The notes under the pieces: generated by a model | Told to the model about the DNA's origin: nothing | Seen by the model: the letters and a program-made list of their open reading frames with translations, nothing else | The model's database searches: none | Source of the DNA: Bacteroidota bacterium | Lineage (GTDB): Bacteria > Bacteroidota > Bacteroidia > Chitinophagales > Chitinophagaceae | Assembly: GCA_016706595.1 (NCBI GenBank) | Contig: JADJJH010000003.1 | Span: 742,001-806,000 of the forward strand | Reading direction: 5' to 3' | DNA: 64,000 nt | Made by a program: the position numbers and the translations under genes | Shown: positions 8,629 through 17,405 of the stretch, piece after piece | Layout: each line of letters opens with the position of its first letter | Numbering within the stretch: the first letter of the stretch is position 1

Positions 8629-9444
8629 TTAATTAATAAATAATGTATGTTGTGAGTTGTGATGTAATATTTCTCCCATCATTTCAACGGCCTTGATTCC
8701 TTTTTCACCGGGCTCAATTGAATAGGTATTCACATATAAATTGATATGTTTTTTCATCACCTCTTCACTCATCTCTTGCGAGTGTTGTGTAATAAAATCA
8801 GACAAAACGGGATATCGATGTTGGGCAAATAAAATGCTTTGCTTAATGAGGTGATTGATTTGTTGCTGTAAGTTCGAGTCCATATTTCGTTTGATAGCGA
8901 TACCACCTAAAGGAATAGGGAGTTTCGTTTTTTGTTCCCAATATTCGCCTAAATCCATCCATTTGTATAACCCTTTAGCTTGATAAGTAAATCTATTTTC
9001 ATGAATAATTACACCTAGATCAGTTTTGCCTTGTAACACTGCGTCTTCAATCAATGAAAAAGTAAATGGTATTTTATTTTTTAGTTGAGGTAATGCATAG
9101 CTCAGCAAAAAATTAGCGGTAGTATGAATGCCCGGTATGGCAACAGAAAGCGAAGAAATATTTTCGAAGTTGGCAATTTGCTTACCAATTAAAATCGGAC
9201 CAACACCTTCGCCCATTGCACCACCACTGCGTAACATAATATAGTTATCCAATACATTGAAGTAATTGGCATAACTCAATTTGATAATATCCAATTCACT
9301 ACGCGCTGCCAATTGATTTAAAGTTTCCACATCGGCAAAAACAAATTCAAATTCGAAGGGTGAAATGTCAATCAACTTTGAATACATCGCATCAAAAATA
9401 AAAGTGTCGTTCGGACAAGGAGATATGCCTATTCTTAGTTTCAT
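8629..9444 (-). CDS. mqnD: 1,4-dihydroxy-6-naphthoate synthase MqnD
   Basis: MqnD converts cyclic dehypoxanthine futalosine to 1,4-dihydroxy-6-naphthoate in the futalosine route to menaquinone. The 271-residue sequence opens with the diagnostic ISPCPNDTFIFDAM and has the periplasmic-binding-protein-like fold of the family, with GGAMGEGVGPIL near residue 78 and a VIIHENRFTY segment near 150. Length fits the family. It lies 6 bp downstream of mqnB and shares its transcript. Together the two show that this organism uses the futalosine pathway; mqnA, mqnC and mqnE are not in the window. Confidence 0.93.
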   Translation of the reverse strand: MKLRIGISPCPNDTFIFDAMYSKLIDISPFEFEFVFADVETLNQLAARSELDIIKLSYANYFNVLDNYIMLRSGGAMGEGVGPILIGKQIANFENISSLSVAIPGIHTTANFLLSYALPQLKNKIPFTFSLIEDAVLQGKTDLGVIIHENRFTYQAKGLYKWMDLGEYWEQKTKLPIPLGGIAIKRNMDSNLQQQINHLIKQSILFAQHRYPVLSDFITQHSQEMSEEVMKKHINLYVNTYSIEPGEKGIKAVEMMGEILHHNSQHTLFIN

Positions 9445-9450
9445 AGCGCG

Positions 9451-10086
9451 TTAAGAAGGTAATTGATTGATAAATGAAATCACTTCTTGTTGACAATTCG
9501 AAATAGCCTCTTTTATTTTCCAGCTACTTCGATTTCGAGGTTCAACATAATTTGAGATGCCTCTGAATTGTATAAACGGAATTGAATTTTGCAAACCAAT
9601 ATAATGCAGTGCTGCGCCTTCCATACTTTCAATTTGAGCTTGATATTTAGCTAAACGTTTGGCTATTGTTAGGGCATTCCCTGAGGTCATTTGTACAGTA
9701 ATTGCATTCACCTTTTTAAGTTTCACAAATTCAGGAATATGTGAATTCAACAACCCATTATTTGTATAGGGAAATGCATTAGGATCTGCCAATCCAAGTT
9801 CGACGACATCGAGTATATGATCATGATCTTCAGCACCTAAATCGCCAAGGAATTCAGATGCCACAACTACGGTTTCACCTAAATTAAGTGTTTTGTCGAA
9901 GGCCCCTGCTATGCCACATTGTATAATATAATCAGGTTTTTGCAATGCAATATTTTGCAAATGATAGGAGGCTGACAAAATACCTACACCATGTACAACA
10001 AAATTTATCTGATGCATTGCAGGAAACGTCATGCCTTTAATAGCTATAATTTCTAATTCAGTAGCTGCAACAATGCTAATTTTCAT
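9451..10086 (-). CDS. mqnB: futalosine hydrolase MqnB
   Basis: MqnB removes hypoxanthine from futalosine. The 211-residue protein has the purine-nucleosidase fold related to MTA/SAH nucleosidase: a start of MKISIVAATELEI, the IIQCGIAGAF loop near residue 72, and the catalytic-type QIESMEGAALHYIG followed by FIQFRGISNYVEPRNRSSW. The last block is typical of futalosine hydrolases rather than MTA/SAH nucleosidases, and the mqnD neighbour confirms it. A -7 element (TATATTTG) ends only 6 bp before the start codon, so the mRNA may be leaderless. Confidence 0.92.
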   Translation of the reverse strand: MKISIVAATELEIIAIKGMTFPAMHQINFVVHGVGILSASYHLQNIALQKPDYIIQCGIAGAFDKTLNLGETVVVASEFLGDLGAEDHDHILDVVELGLADPNAFPYTNNGLLNSHIPEFVKLKKVNAITVQMTSGNALTIAKRLAKYQAQIESMEGAALHYIGLQNSIPFIQFRGISNYVEPRNRSSWKIKEAISNCQQEVISFINQLPS

Positions 10087-10092
10087 GTGTCA

Positions 10093-10100
10093 CAAATATA
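10093..10100 (-). promoter_or_regulatory. TAnnTTTG -7 element for mqnB-mqnD-elaA
   Basis: The minus strand reads TATATTTG, then 6 bases, then the mqnB ATG. This is a perfect match to the Bacteroidota -7 consensus. Confidence 0.7.
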
Positions 10101-10197
10101 GACTAACTAAGTAAAATGAAAAGGTTAATGAAATACCATCACAGTGTTTAGTGGGTTTTTTAATCTTATTTGCTACTTTCGTGCAAATTTACAATTC

Positions 10198-12864
10198 ATG
10201 AGATTAAGAAGAATACCTTTCGTTCTCCTTTTTATTATAAGCCTACATAGCAACTCGATTGCTCAATCATTAGATTGGGTTAAAACTACAGGTAGCGCTG
10301 GAACAAGTGAAATTGTTCCTTCAGCAAGTGCAGTTGATGCATCAAAGAATGTGATTACAGTTGGTACTTTTTCAGGGTCATTCGATTTTGATCCCGGTAT
10401 AGGTATTTCAACTTTGAATACTCTTGTGGGGATAAGCAATATCTATATCCAAAAATTAGATTCAAGTGGCAACTTCCTTTGGGCAGTATCCTTAGTTGGA
10501 AATGGGAATAGTTCAGTAAATGCCGTTAAAACGGATGGATTAGGAAATATTTACCTTGCCGGTAGTATTAATTCAGCGGTTGATTTTGATCCAGGTTCAG
10601 GTATCAATATGGTTGTGCCTACTGGCGATCAAGATGCCTTTATCTTTAAATTAAATGCAAATGGGGCGCCGGTGTGGATACATCATTTTGGCGTTGGATT
10701 ATACAATGCTTCATCTCAAGTACTTGCAATTGATAATAATAGCGATGTTGTTATATCAGGATTTTTTCAGAATAGTGTAGATTTTAATCCAGGTGCAGGT
10801 ATTAATTATTTGAATGCAAGTGGATGGTCAGATAATTTTATCCTTAAATTAGATGCAGCCGAAATTACATCTACGCAAAAAGTTTATCTGGTACCGATTA
10901 CGCTGATGTCAAAGGAATTAGCATTGATCTGTCGAATAACATTTTGATGACGGGCACATTTTATGGCACTGTCGATTTTGATCCTAATGGAGGCATCTTG
11001 AACTACACATCAAATAATTCTGAAGATATTTATATGCTTAAACTCAACTCATCAGGTAGTTTAATTTGGGCCCATCAGTTAGGAAATGATGGATACGAAA
11101 GTGTTGCTGGGATTGCGAATGATAATAATGGAAATGTTTATATCGCAGGTTCATTTTCTGATTCTATTGATATAAATCCTGGAGTATCAACAAATATGTT
11201 ATACGCTGTAGGTAATTCAGATTTGATGGTATTACAACTTGCGGCAAATGGAAATTTTCAGTGGGGAAAACGAATTGGGGGGCTCTATACATCCCAAATA
11301 AATTCGATGGCCATCGATAATAATAATCATTTTTATATGGCGGGAATTTTTGAAGATGTAGTAGATTTTGATCCGGGTAGCAGTGCGCATAATCTTACGT
11401 CAATGGGTGGATACGACATGTTTATTGTTTCGCTTGATGGTATTGGGAATTTTAATAGTGCGCATCGTATTGGTGGTAACATGGATGAACGAGCGGTGCA
11501 GCTAACCATTAATAACGCAAACAATTTATTTTGCACCGGACTATTTAAGGATACGGTCGATTTTGACCCAAGCAGCGGTGTCACAAATAACATTGCACTA
11601 TCGACAGTCACGCAAGGTGATCAATTTGTTTTTAGATGGGATTTGTGCAGTTCCACATCGTCGACTACCACAGCCTACCATTGTGATAGTGTGCTATTTA
11701 ATGGACATACTTATACAGCAAGTGGTGTATACACTGAAGTTATAAATGGGGCTAGCGGATGTGATAGCCTTGCAACTTTATACCTTACAATTGGGAATAG
11801 TAATTCAATTATTAATCATACACAATGTAGTGGAAGCACCTATGTATTTAATGGTCAAACCTATACCGCTCCTGGTACTTTCTATCAATATTTTACAAAC
11901 GCTGCAGGATGTGATAGCAATATTACCATCAATCTTTCATTTGGTACGCCATCATCCTACTCAATTACCGATACTGCATGTGATGTATATTTCTTTGGTT
12001 CACAAATTTTGTATACTTCTGGTTCATATACCAATGTGCTTACAAATGCTTCAGGGTGTGATAGTACCATCTACCTTCATCTAACTATAAAAAATTCATA
12101 TTACGGGTCTATGTCTGTAAATAGTTGCGGTCCTTATAATTTCGGGGGAACTATATATACAAGTTCTGGTTGGTATACCGGAGTTTTTGTGGCCGCAAAT
12201 GGTTGTGATAGCATAATAGATCTTGGATTTGCAAGTAATACTTACTTCAAGTTCAACACAAACTATTACCCAATGTAAAGAGTATGTTTTTGGTGGACAA
12301 ACCTATACGAATTCAGGTACCTATCTAGATACCTTTATAAATATGTATGGATGCGATAGTATAGTGACATTAAATTTAACGATTAATGGACCTACGGTTA
12401 ATGTAACGCAAGCCGGAATAACCCTTACAGCGGTTGCTCCTTCTCCAGCGACGTATCAATGGATTAATTGTACCACTGGTAATACCCCTATAATGGGTGC
12501 TACATCGCAATCTTATACTGCAACCTCAAATGGATCTTATGCCGTTGCCGTTTCATTAAATGGATGCACAGATACATCTGCATGTAAATTAGTGAATGGG
12601 GTTGGAATTGATGATCAATATGCAGAAATGCTTATTAAAGTATACCCTAATCCAGTAAATGAAAATTTATTTGTAAACCTTAATATGACCATACAAGACG
12701 CTTCCATTTCAGTTAAGAATATTGTTGGACAAGAACTAATTACAATGAGTAATATGGATTTGAGAAATATTGAAATTCCTACAAAAAATTGGGCAGCAGG
12801 TACCTATATACTGACTATCAGCAATGGAACTAAATTTTGGGTTCACAAGATTGTAAAGCGTTAA
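10198..12864 (+). CDS. secreted beta-propeller-like repeat protein with T9SS type A sorting domain (two apparent frameshifts)
   Basis: The signal peptide starts at ATG 10198 (MRLRRIPFVLLF, cleavage near SIAQS). The N-terminal ~450 residues hold SBBP-type repeats of about 55 residues (pattern NVYIAGSF.DSIDINPG). Then come five ~45-residue repeats, each with a YTxSGxYT block and a closing GCDS, one Ig-like unit, and a C-terminal sorting domain beginning KVYPNPVNENLFVN and ending VHKIVKR. The frame breaks at about 10862 (one base missing; repair gives LDAAGNYIYAKSLSGTDYAD) and about 12230 (one extra G; repair gives CDSIIDLDLQVI). It should be exported across the outer membrane by T9SS and anchored or released. 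The binding target is unknown. A TACTTTCG -7 element lies at 10174-10181. Confidence 0.85.
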
Positions 12865-13056
12865 TTCAGCTTTCATTGGATTACGTCTAAGATGCCAGGG
12901 GCATTTGATTTTGAGGAAAGAATTAGGTAACCTTATTGAATTGAATAATCGAAATGTAAATGAGTAGCCTATCATTTAGTTCTATAACAACTTTTCGAGT
13001 AAGTTGTTTGCTTTGCAACTAAATTATTATTCTCTTTCAGGTTGAATTGATTATTT

Positions 13057-13064
13057 TACTTTTG
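13057..13064 (+). promoter_or_regulatory. TAnnTTTG -7 element for the PTPS/queD-like gene and folE
   Basis: TACTTTTG, a perfect consensus match, lies 18 bp upstream of the ATG at 13083. Confidence 0.6.
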
Positions 13065-13082
13065 TCTTAATATTAGCAACAT

Positions 13083-13495
13083 ATGGTTTACGTTACACGG
13101 ATTGAGAATTTTAATGCAGCCCATAAATTATGGAACGAAAATTGGGATGCCGAAAAGAATAAGAAGTCTTTGGCAAGTGCGCCAATGTTAATTATCATGG
13201 CCATAATTACGAACTGCAGGTTACTGTAAAAGGTGAATTGCATCCTGATACAGGTTTTGTGATGAATGCAAAAGCTTTGGGCGAAATTATGAAAGATAAA
13301 GTGGTTGATGTGGTTGATCATTGTAATTTGAATGTAGATGTGGCATTTATGCAAGGTAAATTTACCTCTGCCGAAAATTTCGCCATTGGCATATGGGAAC
13401 AACTTGAATCTGAAATAGCAAAACATGACGCCATTTTGCATTGCGTTAAATTAATTGAAACAAATAGAATTTTTGTAGAGTATTACGGAAAATAA
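13083..13495 (+). CDS. 6-pyruvoyl-tetrahydropterin synthase / QueD family protein (one apparent frameshift)
   Basis: PTPS-fold enzymes act on dihydroneopterin triphosphate, the product of GTP cyclohydrolase I, whose gene folE follows 6 bp later. From ATG 13083 the protein reads VYVTRIENFNAAHKLW. One T is missing near 13172 (tctttggc). Restoring it gives SFGKCANVNYHGHNYELQV, with the catalytic cysteine and the zinc-binding HGH. The spacing C-x5-HGH and the following VTVKGELHPDTGFVMN resemble eukaryotic-type PTPS more than E. coli QueD. The VVDHCNLN and ETNRIFVEYYG blocks complete the active site. The product could be 6-carboxytetrahydropterin for queuosine or another pterin, so I leave the symbol open. 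Confidence 0.85.
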
Positions 13496-13501
13496 AATAG
13501 T

Positions 13502-14098
13502 ATGGCATATCGTAAAATTGAAGAGTATAACGAAGAAACCTTGCAATCATTGATGGAGAGTTACAGCAATGTGTTAGAAGCATTAGGAGAAGATACTGAG
13601 CGAGAAGGTTTATTGAAAACACCTTTACGTGTAGCCAAGTCTATGGCTAATCTTACGCAAGGTTATAAAATGGATGCCGTTGAAATAATCAATTCGGCAA
13701 AGTTTACTGAGAGTTACAGCGAGATGGTAATTGTTAAAGACATTGAACTATACTCAATGTGCGAACATCATATGTTACCGTTTTTTGGCAAAGCACATAT
13801 TGCTTATATACCGAATGGTTATATCACAGGACTTAGTAAATTAGCTCGTGTTGTTGATTGTTTTTCACGACGATTACAAGTTCAAGAGCGCATGACACAT
13901 CAAATTTTAGATGCGGTTCAAGAAGCGCTACAACCTTTAGGTGTTGCCGTTGTAATTGAAGCTAAGCATTTGTGTATGATGATGCGAGGTGTTCAAAAAC
14001 AAAATTCATCTACTACAACGTCGGCATTTATTGGTGAATTTGAAAAGGAAGCAACACGTTCTGAGTTTTTAAGATTGATTTCAGCGAAGCTTCATTAG
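13502..14098 (+). CDS. folE: GTP cyclohydrolase I
   Basis: FolE converts GTP to 7,8-dihydroneopterin triphosphate, the first step of folate and pterin synthesis and the source of queuosine precursors. The 198-residue protein has the zinc ligands in ELYSMCEHHMLPFFG (Cys and His near residue 87) and HLCMMMRGV (Cys near 159), plus the conserved YIPNGYITGLSKLARVVDCFSRRLQ block in which the substrate binds. Length fits the type IA family. It is directly coupled to the upstream PTPS-like gene. No frame damage. Confidence 0.96.
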   Translation: MAYRKIEEYNEETLQSLMESYSNVLEALGEDTEREGLLKTPLRVAKSMANLTQGYKMDAVEIINSAKFTESYSEMVIVKDIELYSMCEHHMLPFFGKAHIAYIPNGYITGLSKLARVVDCFSRRLQVQERMTHQILDAVQEALQPLGVAVVIEAKHLCMMMRGVQKQNSSTTTSAFIGEFEKEATRSEFLRLISAKLH

Positions 14099-14207
14099 TA
14101 TATATAGGTAAGTTTTTATTTGTAATTTTTACAAGCATTTATATATTGTGGTATGATATGAGGTATTGTACCGATTTGATTTTAATGGGAGTTCAATCTA
14201 CCATTAA

Positions 14208-14283
14208 AATCTTATAGTGGTTTGTACCGTTGAATCGCTTTTCAGACTACAAAATTGGTCTGTTACAGATAAACTTCGGTATG
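14208..14283 (+). repeat. intergenic repeat shared with 3478-3555
   Basis: The block aatcttatagtggtttgtac, then cagac..aattggtctgtta, then cttcggtat matches the centre of the 3382-3612 element with scattered substitutions. It contains the small palindrome cagac/gtctg. It occupies the gap between folE and the phosphatase gene. Confidence 0.5.
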
Positions 14284-14374
14284 GTCATGCTTATCATTGA
14301 AACGAAATACACGTGCCGCTTCCTCTCGACTAAACATGTTGGGATGTAAATTGTATAGTTATAAATATAAACAT

Positions 14375-14830
14375 ATGAAAATCTTATTTGTTTGTCTTGG
14401 AAATATTTGTCGCTCACCTATTGCCGAAGGTGTTCTTCAAAAAATGGTCAGTGATTTAAATCTAGCTTGGGTGATTGATAGCGCAGGAACTGAATCATTT
14501 CATATTGGTGAGCATCCACACAAGTATTCACAACAAGTTTGTAAAGAGCACGGTATAGATATTTCAACGCAAAGAGCCAGAAGATTTACCTCCGCTGATA
14601 TGGATAAATTCGACAAAATTTATGTGATGGCTTCTGATGTTTATGAAGAAGTGAAAGAAATAGCAGGCGCTAAATTTGATGGAAAAAAGGTTGATTATTT
14701 TTTAAATGAATTTTATCCACTTCAAAACAAAACTTTAAAAGATCCTTGGTATGGTGATTTGTCGGGTTATTATAAAGTATACGAAGAAGTGGAGAAAACC
14801 TGTGATGCGATTATAAAGAAGTTCGGTTGA
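14375..14830 (+). CDS. low-molecular-weight protein-tyrosine phosphatase
   Basis: This 151-residue enzyme of the LMW-PTP/arsenate reductase fold has the P-loop CLGNICRSP (CX5R, nucleophile Cys at residue 7) and the general-acid loop DPWYGD near residue 125. I place the start at ATG 14375 because the P-loop must lie at the extreme N-terminus; the longer upstream frame has no family similarity and overlaps a repeat. It should dephosphorylate phosphotyrosine on proteins in the cytoplasm; the target is unknown, and there is no BY-kinase or polysaccharide-export gene nearby. Its 3' end overlaps the corrected 3' end of the convergent nnr gene by about 20 bp. Confidence 0.9.
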   Translation: MKILFVCLGNICRSPIAEGVLQKMVSDLNLAWVIDSAGTESFHIGEHPHKYSQQVCKEHGIDISTQRARRFTSADMDKFDKIYVMASDVYEEVKEIAGAKFDGKKVDYFLNEFYPLQNKTLKDPWYGDLSGYYKVYEEVEKTCDAIIKKFG

Positions 14831-16306
14831 TTTGAATGAATGCATTTCCAATATGGTCTATAATATCCGAGGCAATTAACGCTTCTTCTGAGTTTTTTCT
14901 GCAGCCATATCTCCTGCTAAACCATGTATAAAAACCGCGAGTAAAATAGCAGTTTCCATATCATGATATTGTGCAAAAAGAGATGTGATGATGCCAGTTA
15001 ATACATCCCCACTACCGGCAGTTGCCATGCCGGGATTGCCATTGATATTAAAATAGCTTATACCTGCAGGTGTTGTAATGGAAGTATATCGTCCTTTGAG
15101 AATAATATATAAACCTAGTTCAATCGATTTTGCTTTTTGTTTCTCATGTCGCTCAAATGAATTGACAGAGAGTCCAAACAATCTATCAAATTCTTTAGGG
15201 TGGGGTGTAAGTGCACTGTATTTAGGAATATGATTGAGAAGTTCAGGATGTGATGAAATTATATTTATTGCATCGGCATCAAGTACCATTGATTTTTTAG
15301 ATTCGAGCAATATTTGATTGAGAAGATCATAGGATTCGTTATGATTTCCTAAGCCACATCCAATTCCAGTGGCATCATATTTTTCAAGTTCAAAATTTGT
15401 TGGGTTTGGTTCTCGAAAAATACAAATGGCTTCAGGAACGGCACATTGTAAAATCGATCGTTCGTTTTCGGGTATCAGTAAACTAAGTAAGCCACAACCA
15501 CTTCGCATACAAGCTTTTGCCGAAAGAATAGAAGCACCCATCATGCCCTTGCTTCCGGTAATTAATAAGGCATGTCCATAAGTGCCTTTATGTGTAAAAG
15601 GTTTTCGCTTTGTATATTTTGAAAGAATTTCTTCGGCGTCGAGAATATAATTTGAGCTGATTTCTTGTTGATAAAATTGTTTATCTAAACCAATATCTAA
15701 AATTTTAATTTCACCACAATAGGTTCCGCTTTCAATAAATAAAAAAGTTTTTTTGTATTGTTGAAAGCTGAGGGTGAAATTAGCCTGTACAATTTCTGCC
15801 TTCTGAAAGTACTCATCGGCACTCAATCCTGATGGTAAATCGATGCTAATTACTTCATGTTGTTTCACATTTATCCATCGTATCATTTCTAATTCTACAC
15901 CTTCTGCAGCACGTTGTAATCCGGTACCCAAAATGGCATCTATAAGGACAGAATTTGCCGGTAACGAAATTTCTTTATCAAATTGAGAAATGCTTTCCGA
16001 GTACAAAGTTTGAAGTCGTTCAAGATTGATTAAGTTATCCTTACTTCGCTTTTCTTTTGATGTTATAATTACATTCACTTTATAATTTGCTTGTAATAAA
16101 ATACGCGCAATGGCCAAACCATCACCGCCATTATTCCCTTGTCCGCAAAGAATGGTAAAATGTTGTCCAAGATTATAATGTTCAGTAATCCATTTACAAC
16201 AACATAAGGCGGCCCGTTCCATTAAATCAATAGAGGCAATGGGTTCATGTAAGACGGTGGATGCATCCCAATTTTTAATTTGAGCTGCTGAGAATAATTT
16301 GGACAT
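14811..16306 (-). CDS. nnr: bifunctional NAD(P)H-hydrate epimerase / ADP-dependent dehydratase (one apparent frameshift at the 3' end)
   Basis: Nnr repairs hydrated NAD(P)H. The N-terminal half is the YjeF_N epimerase (CGQGNNGGDGLAIARIL near residue 54, VLIDAILGTGLQ near 122); the C-terminal half is the ribokinase-like dehydratase (VLDADAINII near 345, LTPHPKEFDRL, and NPGMATAGSGDVLTGII near 430). As given, the frame stops at 14876 with EKTQKKR. Adding one base at about 14891 gives EKTSEEALIASDIIDHIGNAFIQINRTSL ending at 14811, the normal family C-terminus, so the early stop is probably a sequence error. A -7-like TACTTTTA lies at 16311-16318. Confidence 0.93.
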
Positions 16307-16397
16307 AGGATAAAAGTACAGGAAGAATCTAAAACTGTTACTACCTCACTTAATTTTATAGTGGCAATTAAGATAGCAGTTCATAATTTTCATTAAA

Positions 16398-16948
16398 TTA
16401 GGGCTTCCTACTCATCACTAAACTGCATGTTTGTGAGGTATGATTTACAGTATCTCTTGCAACCAAATAAATATTTACAAAATTCCCGCTGATATTTCCC
16501 GTTCCACTTAAATATAAATCGCCACATGTATTTTGCATCGGAATTTCAAACGAGGTTTTTTCAGGATTGATGATGGCATTTATGATTTGACAGGACAAGC
16601 TAAGCCTGTATTGTATAATTTCAATTTATAAGCGTACGCTGCATCCGCATTAATAATAGCCTCATAATATCCAAGCGACGAGGTATCGCAATTATCATCC
16701 ACAATATAATTGCCTACAAATTTATCACTCCAACGTGTAGCACATTGTTTGCCTTCAAAACCTTGCGGACAATAACATAAGCCATCTTTACAAGTTCCGC
16801 CGTTAAGGCAAATTACATTATCACATGGGCGAATAAGTGTAGTGTCGTTGTATTTAGTTTTACCCTTGTTACAAGCCGACAGTACAACGAGGCTAAACAA
16901 AAACAAAACAGCTGCTAAGGTGCTGAGTATTACACTTATTTTCTTCAT
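16398..16948 (-). CDS. EGF-like domain lipoprotein (one apparent frameshift)
   Basis: The protein begins MKKISVILSTLAAVLFLFS with a lipobox-like VVLSACNKG (cysteine at residue 26). A single EGF-like module follows, with the six-cysteine pattern CDNVICLNGGTC...CYCPQGFEGKQC at about residues 42-69. The rest is a small beta-rich domain with no family I recognise. The frame breaks at about 16595; the second half continues as CQIINAIINPEKTSFEIP and ends LVMSRKP at 16398. It is probably surface or periplasm anchored. Similar single-EGF lipoproteins are common in Bacteroidota, without known function. Confidence 0.75.
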
Positions 16949-17000
16949 TGAATAAAGATAATGAAATCAAGGATATAATTAAAAATACGTACCAATTATT

Positions 17001-17255
17001 TTAGGCATTCTTTTGACGAAGATATTCATCATTGCCAACATCTTCATAATTGGTATAAACCGCACACCAATGTCCGATTAATGATAAGCCCCAAGCGGCT
17101 GTAATCCAAATGCCCCAAGGATAAACCCACATGTGATTTGCGCCCTGAACAAAATACCAATAAGCCCAAAGTGCAGCATTGGCTAATAGAAATACAACCA
17201 CATGTAACATGAAAGTACTTTTTTGCTTTGAAGTTGGCGTTGTTTTATTTGGCAT
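17001..17255 (-). CDS. 2TM domain-containing membrane protein
   Basis: This 84-residue protein matches the 2TM domain: a first membrane segment (MLHVVVFLLANAALWAYWYF), a short polar loop with HMWVYPWGIW, and a second segment (ITAAWGLSLIGHWCAVY), followed by a polar tail. I choose ATG 17255 rather than the one at 17282, because a TAnnTTTG element at 17280-17287 would overlap the earlier codon. The domain occurs alone or fused to LytTR regulators or kinases in Bacteroidota; its function is not known. Confidence 0.8.
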   Translation of the reverse strand: MPNKTTPTSKQKSTFMLHVVVFLLANAALWAYWYFVQGANHMWVYPWGIWITAAWGLSLIGHWCAVYTNYEDVGNDEYLRQKNA

Positions 17256-17279
17256 AATTGAAATACATTTATTTGATTG

Positions 17280-17287
17280 CAAATGTA
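17280..17287 (-). promoter_or_regulatory. TAnnTTTG -7 element for the 2TM gene
   Basis: The minus strand reads TACATTTG, a perfect match, 24 bp upstream of the chosen start. Confidence 0.6.
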
Positions 17288-17358
17288 ATTTCTCAATTTG
17301 AGAAAATACAATATGAAGTGGAAGAATGTTGAAAGCTTTTTTAATTAGATGGGGCTAT

Positions 17359-17388
17359 AAAAAACGCAGAACTAAATTCTGCGTTTTT
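17359..17388. terminator. bidirectional intrinsic terminator
   Basis: An 11-12-bp stem (aaaacgcagaa / ttctgcgtttt) with a 4-base loop and A/T runs on both sides. It lies just downstream of the type B secreted protein gene on the minus strand. Confidence 0.8.
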
Positions 17389-17405
17389 AAGGATGATCCA
17401 ATATT

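Noticed and set aside
10144..10197. upstream extension of the secreted repeat protein
   Set aside because: The extension runs through the TACTTTCG promoter element and would bury the signal peptide; ATG 10198 is the likely start.
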